A DNA stretch of 64,000 bases from Pseudoflavonifractor sp. An85. GTDB lineage: Bacteria > Bacillota > Clostridia > Oscillospirales > Oscillospiraceae. This document shows positions 25,499-33,812 of the stretch, one piece after another. The translations under genes were made by a program, and so were the position numbers. The notes under the pieces are model-generated. The model saw only the letters and a list, made by a program, of their open reading frames with translations, was not told where the DNA came from and did no database searches. Each line of letters begins with the position of its first letter. The stretch's first letter is position 1. The stretch covers positions 1 through 64,000 of the forward strand of contig NZ_NFHE01000006.1 of assembly GCF_002161235.1 (NCBI RefSeq), written 5' to 3'.

Positions 25499-26416
25499 TT
25501 ACCAGGGGCGTACGCCACCCGTGAGCTGGGCAATGGAATCCAAACCTTGAGCAACAGCCAGCTCTTTCAGACCGTCCCGCACCCGCACAGGGGCATAGGG
25601 ATCGGCAAAGCAAGCGGTTCCAACGGCTACGGCATTGGCACCAGCCAACATCAGCTGGGCGGCATCATCAGCCTTTGCCACGCCGCCCATACCCAGAATA
25701 GGCAGGTTCACAGCCTGAGCCACTTCCCAGACCATACGCACAGCCACAGGGAGTACGGCAGGACCGGAGAGGCCACCGGTGTTCATTTTCAAAATGGGGC
25801 GGCGTGTATTGATGTCAATGCGCATGCCTCGCAGAGTGTTGATGAGGGAGAGCGCATCAGCGCCAGCGTCCGCCACAGCGCGGGCAATCTCGGTGATGTC
25901 GGTGACATTGGGGGAGAGCTTCACCATGACAGGGACGGTGGAGTGAGACTTGGCCATATGGGTGACCTCGGCTGCCAGCTCGGGCTTGGTTCCGTAAGCC
26001 AGTCCACCCGCCTTGACGTTGGGGCAGGAGATATTGACCTCGATCATGTCCACGCCGGCAGCAGACAGCTTTTCGCACATCTCGCCGTACTCCTCAGGGG
26101 TGTTGCCCGAGATGTTGGCAATGACCTTCACGTCATACTGGCGCAGGAAGGGAAGCTCCTCGGCAATGAAAGCGTCCACGCCTGGATTTTGCAGGCCCAC
26201 GGAATTGAGAATACCCATGGGAGTTTCTGCAATGCGGGGGGCAGGATTGCCCTCACGACGCTGGGCAGTGAGGCCCTTGACACAGATGCCTCCCAGCTCA
26301 GACAGGTTGTAGAACTGGCCGTACTCGCGGCCAAAACCAAAGGTACCAGAGGCCACAACCACCGGGTTTTTCAGCTCAACGCCGGCCAAATTGACCTTCA
26401 TGCAGGGTTCAGTCAT
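25499..26416 (-). CDS. pyrD: Dihydroorotate dehydrogenase, catalytic subunit (class 1B)
   Basis: 305 residues. FMN-dependent TIM barrel with VNLAGVELKNPVVVASGTFGFG at the start, KGLTAQRREGNPAPRI, the NISCPN active-site motif, NTLRGMRID and the phosphate-binding GMGGVAKADDA. The presence of pyrK just upstream marks the NAD+-linked class 1B. The ATG at 26416 (MTEPCMKVNL) follows AGGAGG by nine bases and overlaps the pyrK end by 8 bp. It oxidises dihydroorotate to orotate. Confidence 0.95.
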   Translation of the reverse strand: MTEPCMKVNLAGVELKNPVVVASGTFGFGREYGQFYNLSELGGICVKGLTAQRREGNPAPRIAETPMGILNSVGLQNPGVDAFIAEELPFLRQYDVKVIANISGNTPEEYGEMCEKLSAAGVDMIEVNISCPNVKAGGLAYGTKPELAAEVTHMAKSHSTVPVMVKLSPNVTDITEIARAVADAGADALSLINTLRGMRIDINTRRPILKMNTGGLSGPAVLPVAVRMVWEVAQAVNLPILGMGGVAKADDAAQLMLAGANAVAVGTACFADPYAPVRVRDGLKELAVAQGLDSIAQLTGGVRPW

Positions 26417-27179
26417 CCCAAGCCACCTCCTTAGAGTCGAAGACGGGGCCGTCTTTGCACACATGCTTCTGGTGTCCGTCAGCGCCCTTACAAGCGCACA
26501 CCAGACAGGCGCCTACGCCACAGCCCATGCGCTCTTCCACGGAGACCTGGCAGGGGACGCCAAAAGCCTCAGCCACTTTGGCCACAGAGCGGAGCATAGG
26601 CTTGGGGCCACAGGCCAACACAGCGGTATAGCCGGGGTTACGCTCCAGCTCCTCTCGCACCAGGGCATCCACGAAGCCGTGGTGCCCCATGCTGCCATCA
26701 TCGGTAGCCACACGAACCTGCTCACAGCAGGTGGCGAACTCCTCCACCAACATGGAGTTGGATGCAGAGCGGAAGCCCAAAATCGCGGTGTTGTGCTCTC
26801 CGGCATGCTTGGCACAGCCCAGCATGGGAGGCACACCGATGCCACCGCCCACCAGCAGGTAGCGGCCCTGAGGTTCCATCTGGAAGCCACGGCCCAGAGG
26901 GCCCAGCACGTCCAGAGTTTCACCCACCTGACGCTGAGCCAGCCACTGGGTGCCCTCGCCGCGGGCCTCAAAGACCATGCGGATCAGGTCGCCTTCTACA
27001 GACCAGCTGCAAATGGAGATGGGGCGGCGCAAAAGCAGGCCCTCTCCACAGCGGACGTGGACAAACTGACCGGGGCGGGTGATTTGAGCCGCCATACCAT
27101 GGCTCTGGAAGGTCATAGATACGCCACCGGAGGGAAGCTGAACGGCCTCCACGATGGTACAAGTCTGTTCTACTTTCAT
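26409..27179 (-). CDS. pyrK: Dihydroorotate dehydrogenase electron-transfer subunit
   Basis: 256 residues. FAD-binding region RRPISICSW and the NAD-binding LLVGGGIGVPPMLG are typical of ferredoxin-reductase-like folds. The C-terminal [2Fe-2S] cysteines lie in ERMGCGVGACLVCACKG plus HVCKDGPVF. It carries electrons from PyrD FMN to NAD+. It is positioned between pyrF and pyrD, overlapping pyrD. Confidence 0.95.
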   Translation of the reverse strand: MKVEQTCTIVEAVQLPSGGVSMTFQSHGMAAQITRPGQFVHVRCGEGLLLRRPISICSWSVEGDLIRMVFEARGEGTQWLAQRQVGETLDVLGPLGRGFQMEPQGRYLLVGGGIGVPPMLGCAKHAGEHNTAILGFRSASNSMLVEEFATCCEQVRVATDDGSMGHHGFVDALVREELERNPGYTAVLACGPKPMLRSVAKVAEAFGVPCQVSVEERMGCGVGACLVCACKGADGHQKHVCKDGPVFDSKEVAWDD

Positions 27180-27201
27180 GTCATTCTCCCTCTCTTGCGC
27201 G

Positions 27202-28125
27202 TTACCGGACGGTGATGAATTGCTTCAGCTCGTCACGCATCTGGATGGCTGCGGCACGGGCAGCTTCCTGGTAGTCCACACCGTCGTTGCCGGTCTTCTT
27301 CCAGGCGCACATGATGGAACGAGAGGCGTTGATAATGGCGCCGTGGCCCAGTTCATCAAAGGCGTTGCGCACATCCTCAGCGGTGCCGCCCTGCGCACCG
27401 TAACCGGGCACCAGGAAGAAGGTCTTGGGCAGGCGGCGGCGCAGCTCCTTGAGCACAGAGGGGTGGGTAGCGCCCACCACAGCGCCCAGAGCCTGATAGC
27501 CACAAGTGCCCTCAGTGTCCTTGCCCCAGCGTTCGATGAGATCGCCCATCACGGTATACACCAGGCGATCACCGGCCACCATGTCCTGCAACTCCACGGA
27601 AGAGGGGTTGGAGGTCTTAGCCAGAACAAAGGCGGATTTGTTGTGGGCCACGCACTCCTTGAGGAAGGGGTTGATGGCATCGGAGCCCATGTAGCCGTTG
27701 AGGGTCACACAGTCCGCGTTGAAAGCGGGGAGAGCGGTGCAGCCCACCTGGGTGGTGCCCAGCCAGCCCTCTGCGTAGGCGGTGGCAGTGGTGCCAATGT
27801 CGCCGCGCTTGATATCAGCGATGACGTACAGTCCCTTGCTCTTGGCGTAGGCCATGACTTCTTCCATCACCTTCATGCCGCGCCAGCCCAGCATCTCAAA
27901 GTAGGCGGCCTGGGGCTTCACAGCGGGAACGATGTCACACAGGGCATCAATGAGGCAACAGTCAAACTCCCGCACAGCTTCAGCGGCAGCTTCCAGCGTT
28001 TCACCCAGCTGATCGGTGTATTTTTTCAGGATGTGAGGGGGGATGTACTCCACGCGGGCATCCAGACCGGCCACAGTGGGGTTGGACTTCTCTCGGATTT
28101 TTTCTTGCAGAACATCGAATGACAT
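27202..28125 (-). CDS. pyrF: Orotidine 5'-phosphate decarboxylase
   Basis: 307 residues, the longer PyrF subfamily (about 270-310 residues). The N-terminus NPTVAGLDARVEYIP and the catalytic Asp-Lys-Asp segment VIADIKRGDIGTTATAYAEGWLG are diagnostic. The C-terminal phosphate loop FLVPGYGAQGG follows. It decarboxylates OMP to UMP. The gene starts 3 bp after the pyrC stop, so translation is probably coupled. Confidence 0.95.
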   Translation of the reverse strand: MSFDVLQEKIREKSNPTVAGLDARVEYIPPHILKKYTDQLGETLEAAAEAVREFDCCLIDALCDIVPAVKPQAAYFEMLGWRGMKVMEEVMAYAKSKGLYVIADIKRGDIGTTATAYAEGWLGTTQVGCTALPAFNADCVTLNGYMGSDAINPFLKECVAHNKSAFVLAKTSNPSSVELQDMVAGDRLVYTVMGDLIERWGKDTEGTCGYQALGAVVGATHPSVLKELRRRLPKTFFLVPGYGAQGGTAEDVRNAFDELGHGAIINASRSIMCAWKKTGNDGVDYQEAARAAAIQMRDELKQFITVR

Positions 28126-28128
28126 AGC

Positions 28129-29415
28129 TCAATCCTCCTGATAAATAATCTGACCCATAGAAATGGTATATTTCACTTTGCCCTGGAGTTGGAAGCCGTG
28201 GAAGGGGGTATTGCGACCCTTAGAGGCAAATGCCTCCCGATCCACCGTCCATCTCTCATCCAGGTCGAAGATCACCATATCGGCGTGCTGTCCCACCTGC
28301 AATGTGCCCTTGGGCAGGCGCAGCAGGGCAGCAGGAGCGGTGCTCATGCGATTGATCACATCCAGCAAGCTCATATGTCCGGCATGGTACAGGTACGTCA
28401 GAGACAGACCCAGAGAGGTCTCCAGTCCCACCATTCCGCTGGGCGCCTGCTGCAGGTCCTGGGCCTTTTCCCAGGCGCAGTGAGGGGCGTGATCGGTGAC
28501 AATGGCGTCGATGGTGCCATTCTTCAAGCCTTTCAAAATGGCCTCCCGGTCTGCGTGAGTTCGCAGGGGAGGGTTGACCCTGGCCATGGTGCCCTGGCGC
28601 AAAACTTCTTCCTCAGTGAGCGTGAAGTACTGGGGACAGGTTTCGCAGGTCACAGCCACTCCGTCGGCCTTGGCGCGGCGGATGATTTCTACCGTACCAG
28701 CCGTAGAGATGTGGCAGATGTGTACCCGGGCTCCGGTATCCTTGGCCAGCATCACGTCCCGCATCACCTGCAACTCCTCAGCAATGGCAGGGCGGCCGGG
28801 AATCCCCAACTGCTGGGATATAACACCCTCATTGACCGCATAGTTGCGCACCATGTCTCTATCTTCACAGTGGTCCAAAATAGGCAGCCCCAAGGTGCGG
28901 GCTTGCTGCATGGCCTGTCGCAGCAGAGCAAGGTTCTGAATGGGCACACCATCGTCGGTCAGGGCGGGGACACCTGCCTGCCAAAGGGCCTGAAAATCGG
29001 TGAGCGCTTCGCCCTTTTGACCTACCGTAACGGCGGCAGCAGGGTAGACGTTAATTCCAGTTGAGGCAGCCTTCTCCTTGACCCGTGCCACCATCTCCGG
29101 ACAGTCGGTGGCGGGGCGGGTGTTTGGCATGGCCACTAAAGTGGTTACACCGCCCCGAGCAGCAGCTGCACATCCGGTGGCGATGGTCTCTTTGTCCTCA
29201 AATCCCGGCTCTCTCAGGTGGACGTGGAGATCCACCAGGCCAGGGGCCACCACCAATCCGGTGGCGTCCAGCACGGAGCAGTGCTCTTCTGGTGTGGGGA
29301 GAGATTCACCCACGGCGGCAATGCGTCCGTTGTCCACAAGTACGTCACAGATTTGATCCATTCCGGTGGAGGGATCAACCACGCGTCCACCTTTCACCAG
29401 TAATTTCAAATTCAT
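28129..29415 (-). CDS. pyrC: Dihydroorotase
   Basis: 428 residues, class I amidohydrolase. The metal-binding motif is VDLHVHLREPG. TRPATDCPE, ILDHCED, HICHISTAG and DAIVTDHAPHC provide the remaining His/Asp ligands. It cyclises carbamoyl-aspartate to dihydroorotate. The ATG at 29415 is only two bases after GAGGAG. A TTG two codons downstream (29409) has a better 8-nt spacer and could be the real start. It is the first gene of the pyrC-F-K-D operon. No PyrR leader, pyrR or pyrB is visible here. Confidence 0.94.
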   Translation of the reverse strand: MNLKLLVKGGRVVDPSTGMDQICDVLVDNGRIAAVGESLPTPEEHCSVLDATGLVVAPGLVDLHVHLREPGFEDKETIATGCAAAARGGVTTLVAMPNTRPATDCPEMVARVKEKAASTGINVYPAAAVTVGQKGEALTDFQALWQAGVPALTDDGVPIQNLALLRQAMQQARTLGLPILDHCEDRDMVRNYAVNEGVISQQLGIPGRPAIAEELQVMRDVMLAKDTGARVHICHISTAGTVEIIRRAKADGVAVTCETCPQYFTLTEEEVLRQGTMARVNPPLRTHADREAILKGLKNGTIDAIVTDHAPHCAWEKAQDLQQAPSGMVGLETSLGLSLTYLYHAGHMSLLDVINRMSTAPAALLRLPKGTLQVGQHADMVIFDLDERWTVDREAFASKGRNTPFHGFQLQGKVKYTISMGQIIYQED

Positions 29416-29448
29416 CACTCCTCGTATTGCTTCTACTAAATTCGTTCT

Positions 29449-29477
29449 ATTATACACGATATAGCAGAAGGATGCAA
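29449..29477 (-). promoter_or_regulatory. Promoter of the pyr operon
   Basis: TTGCAT (29472-29477) and perfect TATAAT (29449-29454) with a 17-bp spacer on the minus strand. The leader is only about 30 nt, too short for a classical PyrR attenuator. Confidence 0.75.
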
Positions 29478-29567
29478 TTCATAATTCCATAAAAGTGCGA
29501 TGATATTCCCAAAAGATTCGGAGAAGATGACAGGAAAAACGGGGATTCCCAGCAAGAAATATAAAAA

Positions 29568-29606
29568 CAGGGTGACGCATTCCATCATATGGAATGCGTC
29601 ACCCTG
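29568..29606 (-). terminator. Terminator after the enoate-reductase-like gene
   Basis: A perfect 17-bp stem (29568-29584 with 29590-29606, loop TCATA) lies 20 bp beyond the stop codon at 29627. On the minus strand it continues into TTTTTAT. The region 29478-29567 beyond it shows nothing recognisable. Confidence 0.88.
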
Positions 29607-29626
29607 TAAAAAAGAAAATTGAAAGC

Positions 29627-31618
29627 TTACTTGCCTACCTCGATACCAGCCAGATAGGCGCTACGGGTAGCCTGATCTACTTTGCCAGGGGCGATGGCAT
29701 CACCAATCACCCAGGTCTTCAGGCCCTGGGTCTCTGCCGCCTCCTTGAGGGCGGAGATGTCCACGCTGCGCATACCCAGAGCGTAGATGACGGTGTCGGC
29801 CTCCAGCGTCTGTACGCCGTCGGCGTTCTCCACCTTCACGCTGTTGGGGGTGATCTCCAGACAGCGGGTCTTGGGCATCATGACCATGTGGTTCTTCTCC
29901 ATCTCCCAGACCAGAGCCTCCCGGTACATGCCGAAGGCCTCGTTGGCCACACGGTCCACCATCTCGATCACAGTGACCTCATGGCCGGTTTTTTGCAGGT
30001 GTAGGCCGGCTTCACAGCCCACCAGGCCGCCGCCAACCATGACAATCTTGTGGCCAGGGACCACCTTGCCGTCATACATGTCCATAGCTTGATGTGCGTG
30101 CTCAATGCTGCATACGGGAGGACAGCTGGGCAGGGAGCCAGTGGCAAAGATGACGCCATCTGCGCCGAAGGAGCCAATGTTCTCAGGGGTCACAGTGGTG
30201 TTGAAGCGCACGTCGATGTTCCGGCGCTCCACCTCCCGTACCAGCAGGTTTTTAAAGTTGCGCAGGTCAGGCTTATCCACGTCCACGTCAGTGAAGCGCA
30301 ACAGGCCGCCCAAGTAGTCATGCTGCTCGGCCAAAATCACTTTCTGTCCCCGGTCGCAGGCAGTGATAGCGGCCTGGAGACCAGCAACGCCACCGCCCAC
30401 AATGAGGACGGTCTCGCACTTGGATGCGGGAGACAGAGTGTCGGGATTAAAGGGCAGGTGAGCCAGGGGGTTGATGGTGCAGTGGCCCACGTACAGGGCC
30501 AGCTGCTCGCTGGTAAAGGGCAGATCATCGTAGCCCTCCTCAGGTGAGCCAGGGAAACATTTGTAGCAACGCAGGCAACGGCGAATTTGATCGGCGCAGC
30601 CGCTCTTCGCTTTGTTGGCAAATTCAGGGTCAGCCAGCATCTGGCGGCCCAGAATGACAAAGTCCACCTTGCCATCAGCAATGGCTTGCTCGCACATTTC
30701 GGGGGAGTTGATTCCGCCCACAGCGCCCACAGGCAGCTTTGTGTATTGCTTGATAATAGCTGCAGTGTCGATGTTCAGGCCATGAGGATGGAACATGCTG
30801 CTCTCGGTGCCAGACTTGACAGACTCCTCATAAATGCCGCAGGTGACATGTACAGAAGTGATGTAGGGTTCCGCCATGGCAATAAACTCGCCGGTTTCCT
30901 CGGGGGTAATACCACCGGGCTGGTGGTCGGTGCCATCGATGCGCAACTCCACCAGGAAGTCAGGGCCTACCGCCTCCCGGATGGCTCGGAGAATCTGCAG
31001 GGGGAACTTGGCCCGGTTTTCCAGACTGCCACCATACTCGTCCGTGCGGGTGTTCATCAGTGGGGAGAGGAACTGAGTGAAAATGAAGCCGTGTCCACCG
31101 TGGACCAGAACACCGTCAAAACCAGCCTTCTGCATATAGGTGGCGGCAACGGAAAAATCGTTGGCGATGCGCTCCATGTCGTCGGTGTTCATGGCGCGGA
31201 CCTTCACACCGGCCAAGTTGACGGACTCCACAGGGCCAATAGCCTCCTGGTCGGGAGCAAAAGGCACCTTCTCCTTGCCGCAGTGCACCAGCTCGGCCAG
31301 AGCCACAGCACCGTGCTTCTTGATGCGACGGGCGTACTCGCCTACGGCATTGAAGGTCTCCATGTCCTCCTCGGGCTTGGCGAAATCGAAGGGGCGGAAG
31401 CCGGGGATACGGATGGCGTCTGTGAAGTTGACATCGGTCTCACCCACGATGACACAGGCGTTGCCGCCCTTGGCGGGGCCTTCCAGCTTGCGGTAGGTGA
31501 AGTCCCGAGCCTCGGGATTCTGTACTACCAGGCCAAAAGCCATGGGAGCGCTGACAATGCGGTTACGGTAAGTAACATTGCCCACCTGCATGGGGCTAAA
31601 CAGATTTTTGAATTCCAT
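29627..31618 (-). CDS. NADH:flavin oxidoreductase, Old Yellow Enzyme family with Fe-S cluster (enoate-reductase/BaiCD-like)
   Basis: 663 residues, three-part architecture as in 2-enoate and 2,4-dienoyl-CoA reductases. An FMN TIM barrel fills about 1-340 (HGGHGFIFTQFLSP, RTDEYGGSLENR). A [4Fe-4S] site uses Cys348, Cys351, Cys354 (RRCLRCYKC) and probably Cys380. An FAD/NAD(P) module follows, with VLIVGGGVAGLQAA near 405 and IVMVGGGLVGCEAG further on. Relatives reduce C=C bonds of enoates, bile-acid intermediates, flavonoids or NADH-dependent substrates. The substrate here is not assignable. The next gene upstream on the same strand is a flavoprotein (20-bp gap), and a divergent LysR regulator suggests inducible catabolic or respiratory use. 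Confidence 0.92.
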   Translation of the reverse strand: MEFKNLFSPMQVGNVTYRNRIVSAPMAFGLVVQNPEARDFTYRKLEGPAKGGNACVIVGETDVNFTDAIRIPGFRPFDFAKPEEDMETFNAVGEYARRIKKHGAVALAELVHCGKEKVPFAPDQEAIGPVESVNLAGVKVRAMNTDDMERIANDFSVAATYMQKAGFDGVLVHGGHGFIFTQFLSPLMNTRTDEYGGSLENRAKFPLQILRAIREAVGPDFLVELRIDGTDHQPGGITPEETGEFIAMAEPYITSVHVTCGIYEESVKSGTESSMFHPHGLNIDTAAIIKQYTKLPVGAVGGINSPEMCEQAIADGKVDFVILGRQMLADPEFANKAKSGCADQIRRCLRCYKCFPGSPEEGYDDLPFTSEQLALYVGHCTINPLAHLPFNPDTLSPASKCETVLIVGGGVAGLQAAITACDRGQKVILAEQHDYLGGLLRFTDVDVDKPDLRNFKNLLVREVERRNIDVRFNTTVTPENIGSFGADGVIFATGSLPSCPPVCSIEHAHQAMDMYDGKVVPGHKIVMVGGGLVGCEAGLHLQKTGHEVTVIEMVDRVANEAFGMYREALVWEMEKNHMVMMPKTRCLEITPNSVKVENADGVQTLEADTVIYALGMRSVDISALKEAAETQGLKTWVIGDAIAPGKVDQATRSAYLAGIEVGK

Positions 31619-31638
31619 CTTAACTGCTCCTTTCTACC

Positions 31639-32586
31639 TTAGTCCAACCCTGGGAACTGGATTTCCTTGTACTTGGGGAGCCGCTCGGCCACCAACTTGC
31701 GCTTCTCAGGGTTGGAGAAGAAACCACCCTGGGTATCGGCAATCTCATCACAGTGGACGCCGCGGCCTTCCTCGGTGGTGCGATCCCGCTCCAGACCGTT
31801 GGAGGCGATGACAAAGCGCCATTTCCCGTCCTCGGTCTTTTCCAGGTCACCGCCGGCACCGCACACTACGCACTCAATGGGGTAGTGCAGGCCGCCCCAT
31901 TGGGGCTCGCCCAGACACAGGGCATTGCTGTGGCAGTTGGGGCACCAGCCGTAGTCGGGATCGCCCAACCACTTGCGCTGGTCCGGCTCGGTGTTCAGGG
32001 CGTACATGATGTTTACGCCGATCTCGTGGGCTCGGTCCAACTTCTCCTGGTGGAGGAGTACTTGAGCAGGGGCAGGAACCTGGGTAGCCATATACATATC
32101 CACCACCTTAAAGCTGTTGGTAAAGGTAGTGGCCTGCATGCACTCCAGAGCCATGGACTGCCAGGCGCGAGTGGAGCCACCCACAGCAATCAGGCCGGCC
32201 ACACGGTCCTTGTGGGGAATGGCACCGATCTTGGTCAGAAAGGCGGATTCGTAGGCCAGGTTACGGTGCATGAATTTCAGGAACAAGGAGGAAGGCATCA
32301 AATCATAGGTGGGAGCGGCAAAAATCACAGCGTCCTGATCCAGCATGACTTTCATGATTTTGTGCTTGTCGTCTTTGGTTTCCAGAGAGCAGGGGACATG
32401 CTTGCCCATGGACATCCCCATGGTGCAGGCGGTGCATCCATTGCAGTCCAACAGTTCATAATCCTTGAGGTTGATCATTTGCACCTCAGCGCCCATCTCC
32501 TGACAGGCGAGAAGCGCCTCTTTGAGCAGAATTTCACAGTTGCTGTCCTTACGGCCAGCGGTGATTCCCATGACTTTGAAGGCCAT
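31639..32586 (-). CDS. NADPH-dependent FMN reductase / iron-sulfur flavoprotein-like protein
   Basis: 315 residues. The N-terminal flavodoxin-like domain (MGITAGRKDSNCEILLKEAL, FAAPTYDLMPSSLFLKFMHR) binds FMN. A compact cysteine motif C48xxC51xxC54 with Cys66 resembles the cluster site of iron-sulfur flavoproteins, though the last spacing (11 residues) is longer than usual. The C-terminal 100 residues add two Cys pairs (WCPNCHSNALC and IECVVCGAGG), probably a metal-binding knuckle. It is co-transcribed with the Old-Yellow-Enzyme-like gene and probably partners it in electron transfer. The start ATG follows AAGGAGATGG. Confidence 0.85.
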   Translation of the reverse strand: MAFKVMGITAGRKDSNCEILLKEALLACQEMGAEVQMINLKDYELLDCNGCTACTMGMSMGKHVPCSLETKDDKHKIMKVMLDQDAVIFAAPTYDLMPSSLFLKFMHRNLAYESAFLTKIGAIPHKDRVAGLIAVGGSTRAWQSMALECMQATTFTNSFKVVDMYMATQVPAPAQVLLHQEKLDRAHEIGVNIMYALNTEPDQRKWLGDPDYGWCPNCHSNALCLGEPQWGGLHYPIECVVCGAGGDLEKTEDGKWRFVIASNGLERDRTTEEGRGVHCDEIADTQGGFFSNPEKRKLVAERLPKYKEIQFPGLD

Positions 32587-32610
32587 TGGTCCATCTCCTT
32601 TGTTGTATTG

Positions 32611-32628
32611 ATGTTAAAATATTAACAT
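32611..32628. promoter_or_regulatory. Palindromic operator candidate (reductase side)
   Basis: ATGTTAA (32611-32617) and TTAACAT (32622-32628) are perfect 7-bp arms around AATA. The site has the T-N11-A form bound by LysR-type regulators and lies 25 bp before the flavoprotein start codon, where it would overlap the minus-strand -10 region. Confidence 0.55.
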
Positions 32629-32664
32629 AAGCTGTGAAGGAAGTGAAATTTTGCTTTTTTTGCT

Positions 32665-32694
32665 CATTGATAAAAAAGTTTATTAATGTAGAAT
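32665..32694 (+). promoter_or_regulatory. lysR promoter overlapped by a second inverted repeat
   Basis: TTGATA (32667-32672) and TAGAAT (32689-32694) with a 16-bp spacer form the regulator promoter. CATTGATAAA (32665-32674) and TTTATTAATG (32679-32688) are inverted arms with one mismatch that cover the -35 box and spacer. That placement would allow autorepression, a common LysR habit. Confidence 0.55.
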
Positions 32695-32719
32695 AGAGAA
32701 TAAGAGAGGTGAACGGACA

Positions 32720-33625
32720 GTGAATACCGAGCAATTGCGCTATTTTTTGTCAGTGGCGGACCACTGCAATTTTACCGAGGCTGCCCGGGAGAACTATGTG
32801 ACCCAGCCCGCCATCACCCATCAGATCTCCGCTCTGGAGCGAGAACTGGGGGCCAAGCTCTTTTTGCGCACGACCCGCAGCGTGAAGCTGACGGCCGCAG
32901 GAGAGCTGTTTCTGGAAGATGTCAACATCATGTTAGAGCAGCAGGAGCGGGACATTGCCCGGCTTAGACAGTTGGAGAGTATGGGGGATGTGCAGCTGAC
33001 CATCGGCTACTTGAGCAGCGCCACCCGGCACTTTTTGCCTCAGCTTGTCCGGGCTTACCGACAGCAGTATCCCCAGGTGCAAGTGAAGCTGATGTGCAAT
33101 GTGGCGTCGGGGCTGCAAATGGGTGGGGAACAGTGCGCCTACGACGTGTTGTTCTCTGTCCTTTCCGACATGGATGGCTGGGAGGGCTATTTGCACCAGA
33201 AACTGTCAAGCGACCACTACTGCATAGTGTGCCCTCAGCAGCACCCGTGCCTGGAGCATACCACTTTAGACATCAGAGACCTCTCCAAAGAGACCTTTGT
33301 GTGCCTGGCCAAGTCGGCGGCGGGGTATATGTATAAGCAGTTTTATCAGATTTGTCGGGCGATGAATTTCACACCCCGTTCTGTGGTGGAGTGTCCCACC
33401 ATGGAAGAGGTGCTCTTCTCGGTGGAGACGGGCCAGGGCATCGCGTTTTTGCCTTACCACATCCACAACTACATCCACTCCGATCTGGTGTATATCCCCC
33501 TCAACGGGGCGGTGCCCAGCATTGACTTAGGGGTGGCGTGGCGACATCCCTCGGACAACCCGGCGGTGGAGTGGTTTATGGACATGGTAAGGCGCAAACT
33601 CATCCAGGACCCGGGGTTTTTCTAA
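32720..33625 (+). CDS. LysR family transcriptional regulator
   Basis: 301 residues, standard length. The N-terminal winged HTH reads NTEQLRYFLSVADHCNFTEAARENYVTQPAITHQISALE, a canonical LysR DNA-binding domain. The effector domain runs from about 90 to the end (DVQLTIGYLSSATRHFLPQL onward). The GTG start follows GAGAGGTG. It is divergent from the reductase pair across a 133-bp spacer with two palindromes, so it most likely controls that pair and itself. The inducer is unknown. Confidence 0.92.
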   Translation: MNTEQLRYFLSVADHCNFTEAARENYVTQPAITHQISALERELGAKLFLRTTRSVKLTAAGELFLEDVNIMLEQQERDIARLRQLESMGDVQLTIGYLSSATRHFLPQLVRAYRQQYPQVQVKLMCNVASGLQMGGEQCAYDVLFSVLSDMDGWEGYLHQKLSSDHYCIVCPQQHPCLEHTTLDIRDLSKETFVCLAKSAAGYMYKQFYQICRAMNFTPRSVVECPTMEEVLFSVETGQGIAFLPYHIHNYIHSDLVYIPLNGAVPSIDLGVAWRHPSDNPAVEWFMDMVRRKLIQDPGFF

Positions 33626-33627
33626 CT

Positions 33628-33669
33628 GGAAACGGCCGGACATCCTCAAAAGAATGTCCGGCCGTTTCC
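33628..33669 (+). terminator. Long hairpin after lysR lacking a U-tract
   Basis: GGAAACGGCCGGACAT (33628-33643) pairs perfectly with 33654-33669 around a 10-nt loop, starting 3 bp after the stop codon. Neither side has a T-run, so it may act as an RNA end-protecting hairpin or a weak terminator. Confidence 0.6.
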
Positions 33670-33691
33670 GGTATGGGCAATATGAAAAAGC

Positions 33692-33725
33692 AAAGATCCC
33701 GGATGCTTTTGCATCCGGGATCTTT
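33692..33725 (-). terminator. Terminator of the tRNA operon
   Basis: AAAGATCCCGGATGC (33692-33706) pairs with GCATCCGGGATCTTT (33711-33725) around TTTT. On the minus strand it begins at the last base of tRNA-Arg and is followed by GCTTTTTC. Confidence 0.8.
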
Positions 33726-33801
33726 GGTACGGCTGGAGGGATTCGAACCCCCGACCTTTTGGTTCGTAGCCAAACACTCTATCCAGCTGAGCTACAGCCG
33801 C
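33725..33801 (-). tRNA. tRNA-Arg (anticodon ACG)
   Basis: 77 nt including the encoded CCA. The acceptor GCGGCTG pairs with CAGCCGT with one G-U. The D arm is AGCTCAGCTGGATAGAGT. The anticodon arm is TTTGGCTACGAACCAAA with anticodon ACG (expected to be edited to ICG). The T arm is GGGGGTTCGAATCCCTC. It is transcribed together with tRNA-Thr 11 bp upstream. Confidence 0.95.
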
Positions 33802-33812
33802 AAATTGACTTG

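Noticed and set aside
29627-32586. Naming the reductase pair as baiCD or flavone reductase
   Set aside because: The domain architecture fits several enoate-reductase subfamilies and the other genes of bile-acid or flavonoid pathways are not present here.
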